A stretch of DNA of 64,000 nt from Trifolium pratense (GCF_020283565.1 NC_060059.1:38122338-38186337), one strand, 5' to 3'; positions 10,130 through 25,793 are shown, counted from the stretch's first letter. Numbers and translations: made by a program. The notes: a model not told the origin generated them from the sequence alone.

Positions 10130-12221
10130 TCAAATATTGAAAAAAGGCGTGTTCCTTTGTAGAAGCTCCTGACAATCCTCTTCCCTTGCAGACTTGGGAT
10201 CAAAAGGATCTCTATCAGGGAGCACAAGTTCTTGTTTGACGCGACCAAGACGCCTCGCCTCAAGAACTTGCTTGGAAGTAACCGGTAGCCTAATGAACTG
10301 ATACTCTTCCAAAGCTGATTCAAGCTTTTCTGCTCCCCATTTCTCTATGCATTTGCCTAACACGGATGCATCTAATATCACCATGTTTGTGCTTCTAGGG
10401 CAGTGAGGTGTAGTAGGGTGAGCTGCATCCCCTACAAATACTACATTGTCATAGAAAATCTTCTCCAAGGGATCACTATCATATATGAAATTTAAGAATG
10501 GTTCCTTTGTTTCTTTCATGACCTTTGCTAACTCAGGAATCCATACTTTTTCTGCTTCTTGGTGCATTTTTTGGATCATGTCACCAGTTACTTTCGTTGT
10601 CACTGATGTTCCCTGAAGAATATTGAAACCAAAGATTAAAATTGAATCAGCACTAGCTGATTTGACAACAATAAATGGAAGCATGAATATTAATGTTATC
10701 AATCGGGGACGCGGAAATTGAATCAGCACTAGTTTGTTTAAATTCCACTACGCTATCATGCTATAGCGCTGCTATAACTGCTATTTGACAACACTTTCGT
10801 ACTAAATTGTGTATCGCGGAACAATAGTAGTTTGTTCAAATTTTGCTACACTATAGTGCAACTATTGCCTCGACTTGACAACAGATATGAATATACAAAA
10901 TATAGAGAATCAACACAAGTTGATGTGGCAACAAAATGAAGCATGAAAACTATAGGAGAGGATTAGAGGAGCAATGTTACCTTCACTTCAGGCTCTGGCT
11001 GATTCACATACCAAAGCCAATTGAGCTTTTTATTCAGAAGCTCATATAACACACTATGTGTACCTGAGGCCAAGTCAAAGTACAAACATTTTCCTAAATC
11101 AGGATATGCTTTCTTAATACCTATGATGGTTTCTGAATTCTCAATTTCTGAAAAATCAAGAACCCCTCTCCAAGCACAATAGCCTGAATATCTGCAAAAG
11201 ATACTTCACCTTAGAGAACATTCTCCATATAAAAGAAGAGATTAATTTTGAAGTATTGTCAGTCAGTGTTGTCAAATTATCGGATATAGCGGCCCTATAT
11301 ATAGCATTATAGCTAGCAAAAGTTCAACAAACTGCTATTGTTCCGCAATACACAATTTAGTACGAAGGGTTGTCAAATAGACCCTATTTCAGTGCTATAG
11401 CACTACAACACATAACTGCTATATTTCGCTATCTGCGATTAACAACATACGCTGCTATCGGTGTAAAACGTTTTACATTGTCATCCGATCACAAATCATC
11501 CTTTGTATGACTTTTATGACAGATAAGATCACAGTCAAATAATTTTAGCGATACATTGTTAAATTCAGTTCCATTCTGAGATGCAAACCTTAGTTTAAAC
11601 TCAGGGAGATATTTTTGGCGAATGGAAGAGAGACAACCATCTGCTGCAACAAGCAAATCTCCTACAATCTCAATGATCTCTCCAGTTTGAAGAACTTTAG
11701 CCTTTATTATGACAGAACCCTTTTCATTTGGAACATGGAAAGAGATAAAAAGATGACCCTATAAAAGTACTACTTGTTTTGGCAATGCATCATAGAGAAC
11801 ACCATGAAGATCAGCCCAATGTGCTGCTCTGAAGTTTAAACTTTCATCTCTTGCCAATGTCATAGTAACCTTCTTCTCGCTATCAGTTGCTTGGTTCTGT
11901 TCAAGATGAAGAAAAATTCACAAAAAAAAAAATAACACTTCAATTCTGTGTTTTTACCTGAGAAATACTACAATTTTTCAAAGAGTTCATAGTTCAATTA
12001 TACATCAAGATCAAAAGGTTTCTTTCTACTATTGGTTTAACAAGAGAGTAAGTAAGGATATCTTTAACTTAGTAGGACTTCCAGTTGGAGGTGAGATGGT
12101 TTTCTCAATGATAAGGATTAAGGACATCCCAACCAGCTAAGATAAGGGCATGTGCAGTTGATATCCCAGCTATGCTACCTCCAGCAATCACTGCCTTTAG
12201 TTTTCTTCCTTCTCCAACCAT
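10130..12221 (-). pseudogene. FAD-dependent monooxygenase, inactivated tandem copy
   Basis: Exon 1 starts at ATG 12221 with the same FAD-binding start as the intact copy (VIAGGSIAGIS). A 7-base insertion near 12115 shifts the frame to an early TGA, and the 3' third of exon 1 with its splice site is missing (junction near 12071). Exon 2 (11589-11896) has TAG at 11759-11761 where the intact copy has TGG. Exons 3 (10981-11191) and 4 (10130-10612) are still open, including VVFVGDAAHPTTPH. The C-terminus reads ...TPFFNI and then stops, instead of ...TPFFNDAPL in the sister copy. With three independent lesions it cannot make a full enzyme. A shorter product from exons 3-4 is formally possible but has no start signal that I can defend. 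Confidence 0.88.
11264..11449. mobile_element. MITE-like CAGTGTTGTCAAA repeat in pseudogene intron 2
   Basis: It begins CAGTGTTGTCAAAT and ends ATTAACAACA, with a core of GCTATAGC-rich words typical of a repeat found several times in this window (also about 10690-10881, 14014-14189, 24681-24852, 31056-31243 and 62478-62664). It is absent from the matching intron of the intact copy, so it arrived after the duplication. Confidence 0.5.
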
Positions 12222-12245
12222 CTTCTCTTCAATTCAAGCACTTAG

Positions 12246-13436
12246 AAGAAGCTCTGTGGAAGAGGCAGAGATGAAAGCTGAAATAGAACAAGGAAAGGAT
12301 TCACCAGAGACGGAAGATGCTAAGATGGTGACTTGATCGAAGCATAGATTAGAGTCTTATTAAATAAAAAATTAGTATGAATATCTATTATATGCTTATA
12401 TTAGAGTCTTTGTTTACATTATTATAGTTAGATTAATATGCTTAATTTGAAACATTGTTATGCTGAATTACAAACTCAATGTTTGTACTCCAGACAATAT
12501 AATAGAATAGGTTGAATATTTAATATTAAAATATGGACTACAATGTTAGAATTATAAAGAATTTTAGTATGTAGTGCAACTGTGCAAGTCATTATATAAG
12601 AAAGTAAATTTTAGTTTAACAATGTTTGTTATGTGTGCTTTTGTTCTTTTCTTGGTATTAAAATATTATTATAAATAGTCAAGTAATATTTTAGGTTCTT
12701 TTTACATAAAAATATCACTTTCATATTGGTATTAACATGAGATGTGCCACTACCATTGAAGTTTCTTGGGGCATTAGAAACCTCTGAAAACAAGGGTGTG
12801 TGCCTACTAAAAGTTAGTTCTACGAAACAAGGAAAATGAATGTGTTGAGTTTTGAGGTGCACATATTCGTTTTCTCTATGTTTTTGTTGAATCGACATTG
12901 ATCAAATCACTGTCTAATCTGTGAGGACGAGAAGGACCGTAAACTGTTAGTTTTGGAAGGTTATTTCTATCATTGTTGGAGTTTTGAAAAATTCTTCAGA
13001 GTACCAGTCCACTATGAACCGAGCAATTTAGTCTCTCATATTTAAGAAATAGCACTATAAGTCCGAACTCCAAACATCAATAAATTTAGCCCCAACACCA
13101 AAATATTACTTTAGTATATCCATTAAAACCAAAGAAAGACCTACATATTGAATTGAGTAGTATTTCAATGCATGAAAACAAGAATAAAACCATTAAATTT
13201 GTAATGCTAAATTTGGAAAAAGACTAAATTGATGTTTGATTTAAGGGACTAAATTGACAGACGCTTACAGTTTCAAGCACTAAAATGCTGATTAACTCCT
13301 CATTTGATATTCATCTGCAAATGCTGTCAAAAGGTTATTTTTACTGCATTTGATATCCATTGATGGTGAAGCTATTGTTCAACAGCAAAAACTCTACTAA
13401 CACATGCAATCAAATCGAAGATGTAACCGAAACAAA
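12246..13436. other. Spacer between the two monooxygenase copies
   Basis: This is the 3' flank of the intact copy and the 5' flank of the dead copy. It is homologous to 9062-10129 at the left of unit 1. A minus-strand open frame at 12629-12898 has no recognisable domain. Nothing else was seen. Confidence 0.5.
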
Positions 13437-16400
13437 TTACAAAGGAGCATCATTGAAAAAAGGTGTGTTCCTTTGTAAAAGCTCCTGACAATCCTCTTGC
13501 CTTGCAGACATGGGATCAAAAGGATCTCTATCAGGGAGCACAAGTCCTTGTTTGATGCGACCGAGACGCCTCGCATGAAGAACTTGCTTGGAAGTAACTG
13601 GTAGCCTGATGAACTGATACTCTTCCAAAGCTGATTCAAGCTTTTCTGCTCCCCATTTCTCTATGCATTTTCCTAACACTGATGCATCTAATAACGACAT
13701 GTTTGTGCTTCTAAGGCAGTGAGGTGTAGTCGGGTGAGCTGCATCACCTACAAATACTACATTGTCATAGAATATCTTCTCCAAGGGATCACTATCATAT
13801 ATGAAATTTAAGAAAGGTTCTTTTGTTTCTTTCATGACCTTTGCTAACTCGGGAATCCATACTTTTTCTGCTTCTTTGTGCATCTTCTGGATCATGTCAC
13901 TAGTTACTTTCGTTGTCACTGAAGTTCCCTGAAGAATATTGAAACCAAAGATTAAAATAGAATCAGAACTAGCAGTGTTGATCCGACAACAATAAAAGGA
14001 AGCATGAATATTAATGTTGTCAATCGTGAATTACGGACAATAGCAGTTTGCTTAAATTCCGCTATGCTATGGGGTATAGCCTCTATGTGACAGCACTTTT
14101 GTATTAGATTTGTGTATCGCAGAACAATAGTAGTTTCTTCAAATTCCACTACACTATAGCGCCACTATAGCCTCTATTTGACAACACCGATGCATATACA
14201 AAATATATAGAGTCGGCACAAGTTGATATGGCAACAAAAGGAAAATGAAAATTATAGATTTGGGATCACAATGGAGACTCGGCCTGTTTGATTTAAAAAA
14301 CATTTTCTGTTTTATTTTTGTTTCATATTTTTACTTTTAATTGCAAAATTGCTCCATGCCATTTTCTTTTCTATACAAAACTTCGAAAACAGAAAAGGGA
14401 GACTTAGAGCACAAGGCTCCTACCAGATGGAGACTAGGGATGGTAGATGTACGCAGCCCTACCTCCACAAGCAAACCAAGTAATAAAAATAGATAAGTCA
14501 AAACAGAAAACATAATTTGAAACCAAACAGGCCCTAAGCTAGAAAGCTTTTCTATTGACTAAGAACATAATTTAAAGACTATGTTTGAAGCATGTTTTGA
14601 AGAGCAACACAAATTTATTTAAGCAAATTCTAAGGATATTTATCAATTAAGATATTTCTTATTATAGGAAGTAGGACTAGATGAGCAATGTTACCTTCAC
14701 TTCAGGCTCTGGTTGATTCACATACCAAATCCAATTGAGCTTTTTATTCAGAAGCTCATAAAATACACTATGTGTACCTGAGGCCAAATCAAAGTACAAA
14801 CATTTTCCTAAATCAGGATAGGCCTTCTTGATACCTGTGATGGTTTCGGAATCCTCAATTTCTGAAAAATCAAGAACCCCTCTCCAAGCACAATAGCCTG
14901 AATATCTGCAAAAGATACTTCACCTTAAAGGACATTCTCCGTACAAAAGAAAGAATAAACCATGGATTTAATCCTTAAAAGTTAAAACATATAAAAACAA
15001 TAAAGTACTATCCTAGGTATAAGAAACTCGTCATTTTAGTCTCTACTAATAAAATGTTAGAGACTACATTGATGATTTTTTGTATACTTTAGTAACTAAA
15101 ATGGCAGATTTCATATACTTTAGGGACAACTTATTATTTTAATATATTTTAATATATTTTAAGGCTAAATTTGAGAAAAACTGCAAACTGATAATTTAGA
15201 TTTAGTTATTAAATTGATGGTTTATTCATTTCAACTTCGTTCTGATATACAAACCTTAGTTTAAAATCGGGGAGATATTTTTGGCGGATGGAAGAGAGAC
15301 AACCATCTGCTGCAACAAGCAAATCTCCTACAATCTCGATGATCTCTCCAGTTTGAAGAACTTTAGCCTTTATTATGACAGAACCCTTTTCATTTGCAAC
15401 ATGGAAAGAGATAAAAAGATGACCCCATAAAAATACTTCTTCCGGCAATGCATTGTAGAGAATACCATGAAGATCAGCCCAATGTGCTGCTCTGAAGTTG
15501 AAACTTTCGTCTCTTATCAATGTCCTGTTAACCTTCTTCTCGCTATCCGTTGCTTCGTTCTGTTCAAGATGGAGGAAAAAAAATCACAAAAACAAACAAC
15601 ACTTCAGTTCTGTGGTTTCACCTGAGAAATACTACAATTTCTCAAAGAGTTCATTCAATTATACATCAAGATCAAAAGGTTTCTTTCGACTATTGGTTTA
15701 ACAAAGTATTAGCTCATTCGAAGAAATACATAAGTTGCTATAGATTCTCTTGCCCCTTTGTTTCTTACTTAACGGTTAAATAACCAATCGACTGAGGGAA
15801 AAAACCTCTCATTGGGCATAATAAAATGGTTCGACAGATCACGGATCATTCAGAACAAACAAATCACAATAAAATGTATTTCTCCACCCCTTTACTATCA
15901 TGTATTTTCAGAGGCGGGCCTATTTGAGTGGTCGGCTCTGAAGCCCCCGATACTTCCAAATTGCCAAAGTGTCGGTGTCTGATACGTATCGGGGAAGTAT
16001 CCGGCAATTAAATTTTAATTTTTAAAAAAAATGTGTCCTATACACTTAGGATACGGTTCAATGATACATATACGAAACGGGATATGGCTCAAAACTTCAA
16101 CTCGCCTCGCCTAAAATAATGGGCTAAACGGACTGGCCTGGCAGACTCGGCCCGTTTTGCCACGCACTATAATACATATTCATCAATTGGTGTTTAATAA
16201 CAATCAATTTGATTATGCCAATTCACATAATTGATTAATTAACCTAACAATATGAATAGTACAGTATTCATTCATTAATCATCATCAGAATTCACGTTAA
16301 CTAGGTGAGTTCAAAACAATTTGGCTCTAAAAGACAGTAATTAAGATATCTTTAGCTTAGAGAAAACAAAGTAAAGAGGGTGGATATTGAATATTGATAA

Positions 16401-16775
16401 TGAAATAAGATAATTCATATTGATATAACAAAGTATGTCATAAGAATTAAATAAGAATTAAATAAGATAATTCATATTGATATAACAATAAACAAATAAA
16501 GAGGGTGGATATTGAATATTGACCTGATCAATAGTTAGTGGAAAAGTGGAGTTATGTAGGAATTGTGGTGGTTTTGAAATCCAAGATTGAATGATTTGTT
16601 GAGAAAGAGGGTTGAGTCCAAGACCTGCACCAGTAGGACTTCCAGTTGGAGGTGAGGTGGTTTTCTCAAGGATAAGGACATCCCAACCAGCTAAGATAAG
16701 GGCATGTGCAGTTGATATCCCAGCTATGCTACCTCCAGCAATCACTGCCTTTAGTTTTCTTCCTTCTCCAACCAT
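13437..16775 (-). CDS. FAD-dependent monooxygenase (UbiH / salicylate hydroxylase-like)
   Basis: Four exons on the minus strand (16524-16775, 15255-15559, 14695-14905, 13437-13928) join in frame to 419 residues, full length for single-component aromatic hydroxylases of the PHBH fold. The N-terminal dinucleotide-binding motif is AVIAGGSIAGISTAHAL (about residues 10-26), followed by the acidic strand end VLILEK. The second FAD motif is LLVAADGCLSSIR (about 170). The third is VVFVGDAAHPTTPH with G317-D318. These proteins use NAD(P)H and O2 to hydroxylate ring substrates. The natural substrate cannot be read from sequence; plant relatives are often labelled 6-hydroxynicotinate 3-monooxygenase-like. 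No signal peptide is evident. All introns are GT-AG. Its tandem sister (10130-12221) is dead, so this is the only working copy here. Confidence 0.88.
14281..14533. mobile_element. Small DNA transposon in monooxygenase intron 3
   Basis: Its ends are inverted, GGCCTGTTTGATTT and GAAACCAAACAGGCC. The corresponding intron of the dead copy (10613-10980) lacks the whole segment, which marks it as an insertion after the duplication. No clear target-site duplication was found. Confidence 0.55.
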
Positions 16776-16799
16776 CTTCTCTTCAATTCAAGCACTTAG

Positions 16800-17681
16800 T
16801 CATCAAATCAAATAAGTAAGGATTGAAATATCAAATACTCCCCTGAATTTTAAAATTCGTCAAATATTTTTGAAATTGTAAAATGTAAATCAAATACTCC
16901 TTCTTCCGTTAACTCATCTGTCTATGATTCTATGTTTTTTTTTTTTTATGAATTTCAGTGTTAAATCGAAACTAAAATTATTTTGAATAAAATTGGAAGT
17001 CAAAACAAGTTTACACAAAAAAAATTATCTAGAAACACACATAATAGCATATCAAAAAAGTCACTTAATTTTTTAACAATAATAATATATTTTAATTATG
17101 AAAGAAGTAACATATAATTGTTCACAGTTGTTTGCCAATTCAATTTTTTATAACAGTAATTTTTCTTGTGGCCGTTTCAACTGACAAGCCACCACTATGT
17201 GTTCAAATCCAAACTTAGTAACCTCGAGTGTGGTCCTTTACCATCTGCTTCACCTCTCATGCCATTCGGAGTCCCTTACGTGCCGCATGCAAGTGATTCA
17301 ATTACCTTCTCTGTTCGTGGCTCACAACCGGGTTCATGGTTGTTTGGTTGGGCACTATTCACGGATGGTGTTGGTTCTCTAAATCCATTTTTGTTTAAAA
17401 ATGGGTCGTTGGTGTTGTTGCGGGCTTGCGGTGGTTGTTTATGCTGTCTTCGGTGCAAGAAGGAAGTGTGTTTGTGTCATTGGTTGATGGGTAAATACCC
17501 TCAACCAATGATAACAAGCTATATGCAAGTCCTGCAAATTCAAAAGTTTGTTACAAGTTTCTTGTGGGTACCACATGTAAATCCATTCATATATTTGTTC
17601 TTATTGGTTAATGGACACATACCCTCAAATTATGAAAGGGTAGTATAGGCCCCACCCAAAATATTTTGATAAAATAATATA
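16800..17681. other. Gene-free spacer with an unassigned open frame
   Basis: This is the 5' flank of the intact monooxygenase. The 160-codon plus-strand frame at 17166-17648 has no recognisable domain and no plausible promoter. Inside it, ATTGGTTGATGGGTAAATAC (about 17479) is followed by the related TATTGGTTAATGGACACATA (about 17604). These look like partial repeats rather than a gene. Confidence 0.4.
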
Positions 17682-17930
17682 ATATTGCAAAAAAAAAATT
17701 AACCCACTTGGGGTTGGTCAAGTGGTGTCGGCTTGGGCCCTTGAGTATGCTCCTCTCAAGGTCTCAGGTTCGATTCCCACTGGTGCCAATTTCGGTGGGC
17801 CAAGTCCATGCAACGCAAAAAAAACTCTGGCTTTAAATGGGGCCCCCGCAAGTGAGCGGTGGGATTGGTCCCCTTGGATTAGTCGGTCCTAAGGCCGGAT
17901 ACCAAGTTTTCAAAAAAAAATATTGCAAAA
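17682..17930 (+). mobile_element. tRNA-derived SINE with target-site duplication
   Basis: An A-box-like TGGTCAAGTGG (17715-17725) and a B box GGTTCGATTCC (17768-17778) are spaced as in a pol III promoter. The body continues through GGTGCCAATTTCGGTGGGCC and ends AAGGCCGGATACCAAGTTTT plus an A run. ATATTGCAAAA flanks it on both sides (17682-17692 and 17920-17930). The type resembles the Au-like SINEs of plants. Confidence 0.82.
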
Positions 17931-18548
17931 TTTTATATGATTATTTAAATATAATAAAAAAAAAATTTGTAGATAGATGAAATTGCGTTTCACCTAACAA
18001 TTTCGATATTTCTGTCAATTAAGTTAAGATTTGTGAACATTCAAATATAATAAGTTATTTAATAAATAATAGATACATAAATATTGTATAAAAAAAGTGT
18101 AATATAAAAGGGATTTTGTAAAAATAAAATAAAACAAGGAGTTTATCACTTTGTATTTTTTTTTATAGAGTCAATCACTTTAAATTCTAATCATATATAA
18201 TATTCAATATCATATGACATGCATGATTCAAAAAGTTATTTAATACGTGAAAAGAATGAGAGAAATATTATATTTTTTACAAGATAGATTGATGAACATA
18301 TAGTTATTGCGTTATTTGTCATTAAAATGTATGACTATAATCATATTTAACTAATGAGAATGAGAGAAATTCAATTAAGTGTGAATTATTTAATATTGAA
18401 AATTTATTTTTAATTTAAAATTAATAATATATTAATTTTGTCGTATTTTCTTTAATTAATATTCATAACACTTAAATTTCCAAATTAAAAATAAAATTAT
18501 TAATTTTAAATTACGCTCAAAATTAAATAAGATAAAATATATATTATA
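17931..18548. other. AT-rich gene-free stretch
   Basis: Very AT-rich sequence with long runs of A and T. No gene, repeat unit or RNA was recognised. Confidence 0.5.
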
Positions 18549-18686
18549 CTCCCTCTGTCCCTAAATATAAAAATCTTTACAAAAAAAACACGGGTATTAA
18601 GAAAAATTGTTGGAGTAATAATTTTGTGTGACTTGAATGAGACTTTTACTAATTTGACCTTTATATCTAATGTATTCAATGTTACT

Positions 18687-19523
18687 TTTTTTTTTTTTAG
18701 AACCAAACAAACTTAATTCATGTCATTAACTAATAAATATTCAATACATAAGGGAATAATCTCAAATCTATGGAAACTAGCCCAAACATTGGTCGCCCTA
18801 GCAAGAGTATGAGCAACCAAATTCGTTTGTTTCCTAACAAACTTAACCTCAAAGTTTACATAAGAATATGACATAAGAAGAATAATGTCGTTAACAATTA
18901 AACTAAATTCCGAATTGCCTCGTCTTCTCAAATGGATAGCGTCAACCAACAACGTTGAGTCACTTTTAAATTGAACTCGCTCAAATCCACGATGGATAGC
19001 CTCTTTCATAGCATGTAATAGTGTCAATGCTTCGCCTTCCACTATGGAATAAAAATGTTGCTGGCATTGAGTCAAGCCAGCCATAAAATGTCCATTGATA
19101 TCACGAAAGCAAAGACTCATAGAAGTAACACCGGACCCAACTAAAAACGCAGCATCAACATTACATTTTATTCATCCCACTCCTGGTTTCTCCCACTGAA
19201 CCGGCCTAGGATCCTCAACAGGAACAACGTTATGACGCTGCAGTTGGTGGACAGTAAACCACTCATTCCAGACGACGAACGCCATGCTTCCAACTTGGCT
19301 CGGGGACTGAATATTGTCATTCTAGATCTTGTTGTTTCGATTATGCCAAATGCACCAAAATAATGATGCAACCCGTCCTATCATTGCAGTGTCTTCGATT
19401 CTGCACATTCGAAATACCCTATCTACGACAGTCCCATGCTGGTAAGCTGCATTATGCAGCAACTGTGACAGGCCTGCGACCGATAATGAGGGATATATAT
19501 GGAAAAAGAGTAATAATTCCGTA
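18687..19523 (-). mobile_element. LINE remnant with RNase H domain
   Basis: The minus-strand frame 18713-19120 reads as an RVT_3/RNase H-like domain of plant LINEs: RDINGHFMAGLTQCQQHFYS, then EGEALTLLHAMKEAI, FKSDSTLLVDAI, and VKFVRKQTNLVAHTLARAT. The DS and HxLAR catalytic-region motifs are visible. Upstream (19125-19371) the same protein continues with a stop and frame breaks (WNEWFTVHQLQRHNVVPV-like). A run of T at 18687-18699 is the poly(A) tail on the minus strand. It is dead. Confidence 0.75.
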
Positions 19524-19856
19524 TAGAAATTTTTTTTTTTTGAACAAGTAAAAATGGATCACAATAAAAGAGACCGAATAGCCTTCTCAACACAAGGTGT
19601 GCCGAAAGAGACTACAAAGAGTCATACCACATATAATCGGATGAACAAGAAAACAACATTAGTCGATTCTCAAACATAACATAGGATTCGACCACCAATT
19701 GTGTAAGTTTGCAACTAAGGTCACATTCGTCTTCTTCAACTATCAAAAAGAGTAAATTTTGTCTTTGTCCAAAAGCTGAAATAACATTTTAGCTGAATTC
19801 TTGAATAACCGATTATTCATTTCATTCCATAAATCCCAAACTGCAGCTAGAAATTT
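19524..19856 (-). mobile_element. Second, 5'-truncated LINE nested in the first
   Basis: TAGAAATTT occurs at both edges (19524-19532 and 19848-19856). The T run at 19530-19541 is the poly(A) tail on the minus strand. The 5'-most piece reads AVWDLWNEMNNRLFKNSAK, a typical end of plant LINE ORF2. It inserted into the first LINE. Confidence 0.6.
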
Positions 19857-20208
19857 GTAAAGGATCTTATAAGGACAAACTTTTTTTACAAAGAGTTTTT
19901 ATAATTAGGGACAGAAAAAGTATATGTTTGTTTTAATATAAGATAAATTCTATGAATTTACTGTGATTTCATTTAACAGAAAACAAGTTGATGTAAAAAC
20001 TAACATCTCGAAATATGTAAGTATATTTCCAGACACGACACATGTGATATTGCGTTGCACAAGTACCGAATTGCATTGCACCACTACTCATCATGGCAAT
20101 CAATGAAGAGAAAACGCAGTGAAATAGATGAAAGGACACAAATACCACATTGCGTTGCACCACTACTCCCAGAAGAATGGTATTACACAGAATTTAGCAA
20201 ATCAAATA

Positions 20209-20493
20209 CTCCTGCTTTTTATAAATAATCCTTTGAAAAATTCATAGACCAATCAATAGTTATTTTCATTTAATACTTTTATAAATTTAAATTTATTTCA
20301 TGTATACCCTTATTTAATTACTATTTATTCAATTAACTTACTTATTTTTAAATTTTCTCTCATAATAAATAAGGGCATAAGTGAAATTTAACATTTAAAA
20401 CATTTGAAAATTAGTCAAATTTTTTTTTATAAAAATGACCAATTTTTTTCCTCAAAGTGTTCCTTATAAAAAGTTATAAAGGACCGGAGAGAG
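20209..20493. mobile_element. Stowaway-type MITE
   Basis: The ends CTCCTGCTTTTTATAAATAA and (reverse strand) CTCTCTCCGGTCCTTTATAA are inverted. The element is flanked by TA (20207-20208 and 20494-20495). It lies just beyond the 3' end of the KRR1 gene. Confidence 0.65.
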
Positions 20494-20684
20494 TATAAGT
20501 AACTCAAGAATCCATGGATATTATAAGTACGAATCTGGCAATGATTTTGAAAGAGACGAAAAGTTGTATAGGGAACAGAAGTATACATGTTACAGACGTT
20601 ACAGACATTACAGTCATTGGATCAAAATTTATGGATCAAAATCACATCACATGCACATCTTCCATCTTTATAATGAATATCATG

Positions 20685-24115
<3,431 letters not shown>

Positions 24116-24680
24116 TGTTGTTTCTGTACCTGCTGATTACATTAAGGCGGATTGGTTAGCCAGTGCGGTGGGTTATTAGGCACAAAAGTACATGCAATGC
24201 TGCATTATGCAGGCACATTGTAAATTGAACACAACCATAACCTAGATATCAAATCTATACCCCTGTCTAGAACCCAATAAGCATGTTTAGTCCAACAGCA
24301 ACCCATTAAGTTGCAGTATTGCAGCACCAATATTACACGCACACTTTTCTAAATGACAAATGTATTACTATTCTTTCCTTATAACCAGCACCGCCCCAAT
24401 ACATGATCCATTGATTTAAGTTTTACTCACAAACAAAAAATTGGTTGCGCATAAAACAAATCAAACACATACTTGACACAAATCCAACAAACAAAGACAT
24501 TACATAAGACAACAATTATGTAGCACGATTCTGGCAAACAGAGAGCATCATATGTAGCACAAATTGCAAAACAAGCATAGTTCTTTGTGTGCACAAAAGA
24601 TTAACTACTTACTACTAGTGCATGCTTGATTAGCTTGTTGAAATCTACTTAATCAGAAATTGATACAGTGAGATATATAA

Positions 24681-24852
24681 CTGTGTTGTCAATCTTGGGT
24701 AGCATAAAAAAGTAGATTGTTAAAATTCCGCTACGTAATAGGTCTACTACAGCATCAATGTGACAACATTTTGTACTAAATATAAATAGCATATCAGAAA
24801 AAATAGTGGTTTGTCTAAATTCCGCTACACAATAGCTGCTATTTAAAAACAC
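24681..24852. mobile_element. CAGTGTTGTCAAA-family repeat in KRR1 5' UTR intron
   Basis: It begins CTGTGTTGTCAATC and ends AAAAACACC, with internal ATTCCGCTAC words shared with the monooxygenase introns (10690-10881 and 14014-14189). Confidence 0.45.
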
Positions 24853-25288
24853 CAGCCAAAAGTAATCTTTTACCTATTCTCCATCTTTATAATGTTAACA
24901 CCATAATTGTTCCATTCCTCAACAACACATAGGCACACAGTTACAACTAAATCAAAACCAGGATGTCAATCCCGGATAGCGAATCGGAGACGGAATGATT
25001 ATATTGTTAATACTAATAAACACATAATTGCTGAAAAATTAAATAAGTTACTCAAAATTCATGAAATATTGACAATTAGAAGTAAAACGTGCATGTCTTA
25101 AGCTTATAAATACCAACAAAATTCAAGGAAATAAACAAGTTAAGCCTCTAAAGCTTAAAGTAACTAAACATTAAGCGTGGTGAAAATCTAATTCTTCTGA
25201 GAGGACGATTATGGAAAATGTGAACAGAGCAGGGAACAGGAAACAAAGCAATATACTGGAGAGGAGGAAATAGAGTTGAGAATATACC

Positions 25289-25375
25289 TCGAAGGTTGTG
25301 TACCGAGCTCAGATTTTCGACGTTGAGGACGGAGGTTAGACGGTGGTCACAAATGTGCAGAACTAGGGTTCAGTC
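25289..25375 (-). promoter_or_regulatory. 5' UTR exon of KRR1 with telo-box
   Basis: On the minus strand this reads as a GC-richer leader ending at donor GTATAT (exon end 25288). AACCCTAG (25363-25370) is a telo-box near the presumed start. That fits a ribosome-biogenesis gene and parallels the bL33 gene at the left of the window. Confidence 0.5.
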
Positions 25376-25793
25376 TTCAAATCTTTCTCTGCAGCATATG
25401 AAAAATATGAGATATGAGATGAGATGAAAGGAGGGCATGCAAGAAAAATAAATTTGCTCTTTAGCCCCTATATATATATTGCACAAGTCTTCAAAATTCC
25501 AAAAATGCCCTGTAATGATGTAAATGAATATCCATAAGGATGGAAGGCACGCGGGTTGGGATGACCCGATTTTAGCCAAATTCGTTATCCAACCATATCA
25601 AAGTTAAACGGGTTGGATTGAACGTAAAATTTGTATTTTTTATCTTAAACTCGAATCGACCTAACTCGCTGGTGAGTGACATTTTATTTCAAGAAAATTT
25701 ATAAATTTAAACTATATTGGAGTACTATTTAAAATTTAAACACTTAAAATTATATGAATTACTTTAAATATAGGGCTTTGTCTAACATGTACC

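Larger units (their letters stand above)
9055..16799. repeat. Tandem duplication carrying two FAD monooxygenase copies
   Basis: Unit 1 is about 9055-12238 and unit 2 about 12239-16799. Both hold 3' flank followed by a minus-strand monooxygenase gene. The flanks 9062-9960 and 12246-13100 align: both carry GAAGCTCTGTGGAAGAGGCA, GATTAGAGTCTTATTAAATA and CTCAATGTTTGTACTCCAGA. The heptamer CACTTAG occurs at the left edge (9055-9061), at the joint (12239-12245) and at the right edge (16793-16799). Unit 2 is longer because unit 1 lost part of exon 1 and intron 1 and each unit took up different insertions. Confidence 0.85.
18549..19920. mobile_element. Stowaway-type MITE split by LINE insertions
   Basis: The left end CTCCCTCTGTCCCTAAATAT (after TA) and the right end, read on the other strand as CTTTTTCTGTCCCTAATTAT, are inverted repeats. 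TA duplications lie at 18547-18548 and 19921-19922. The two halves are separated by about 1.2 kb of LINE sequence, so the MITE is older than the LINEs. Confidence 0.65.

Noticed and set aside
17166..17648. 160-codon plus-strand frame
   Set aside because: No domain, no promoter, and it contains partial internal repeats; probably chance or old transposon sequence.
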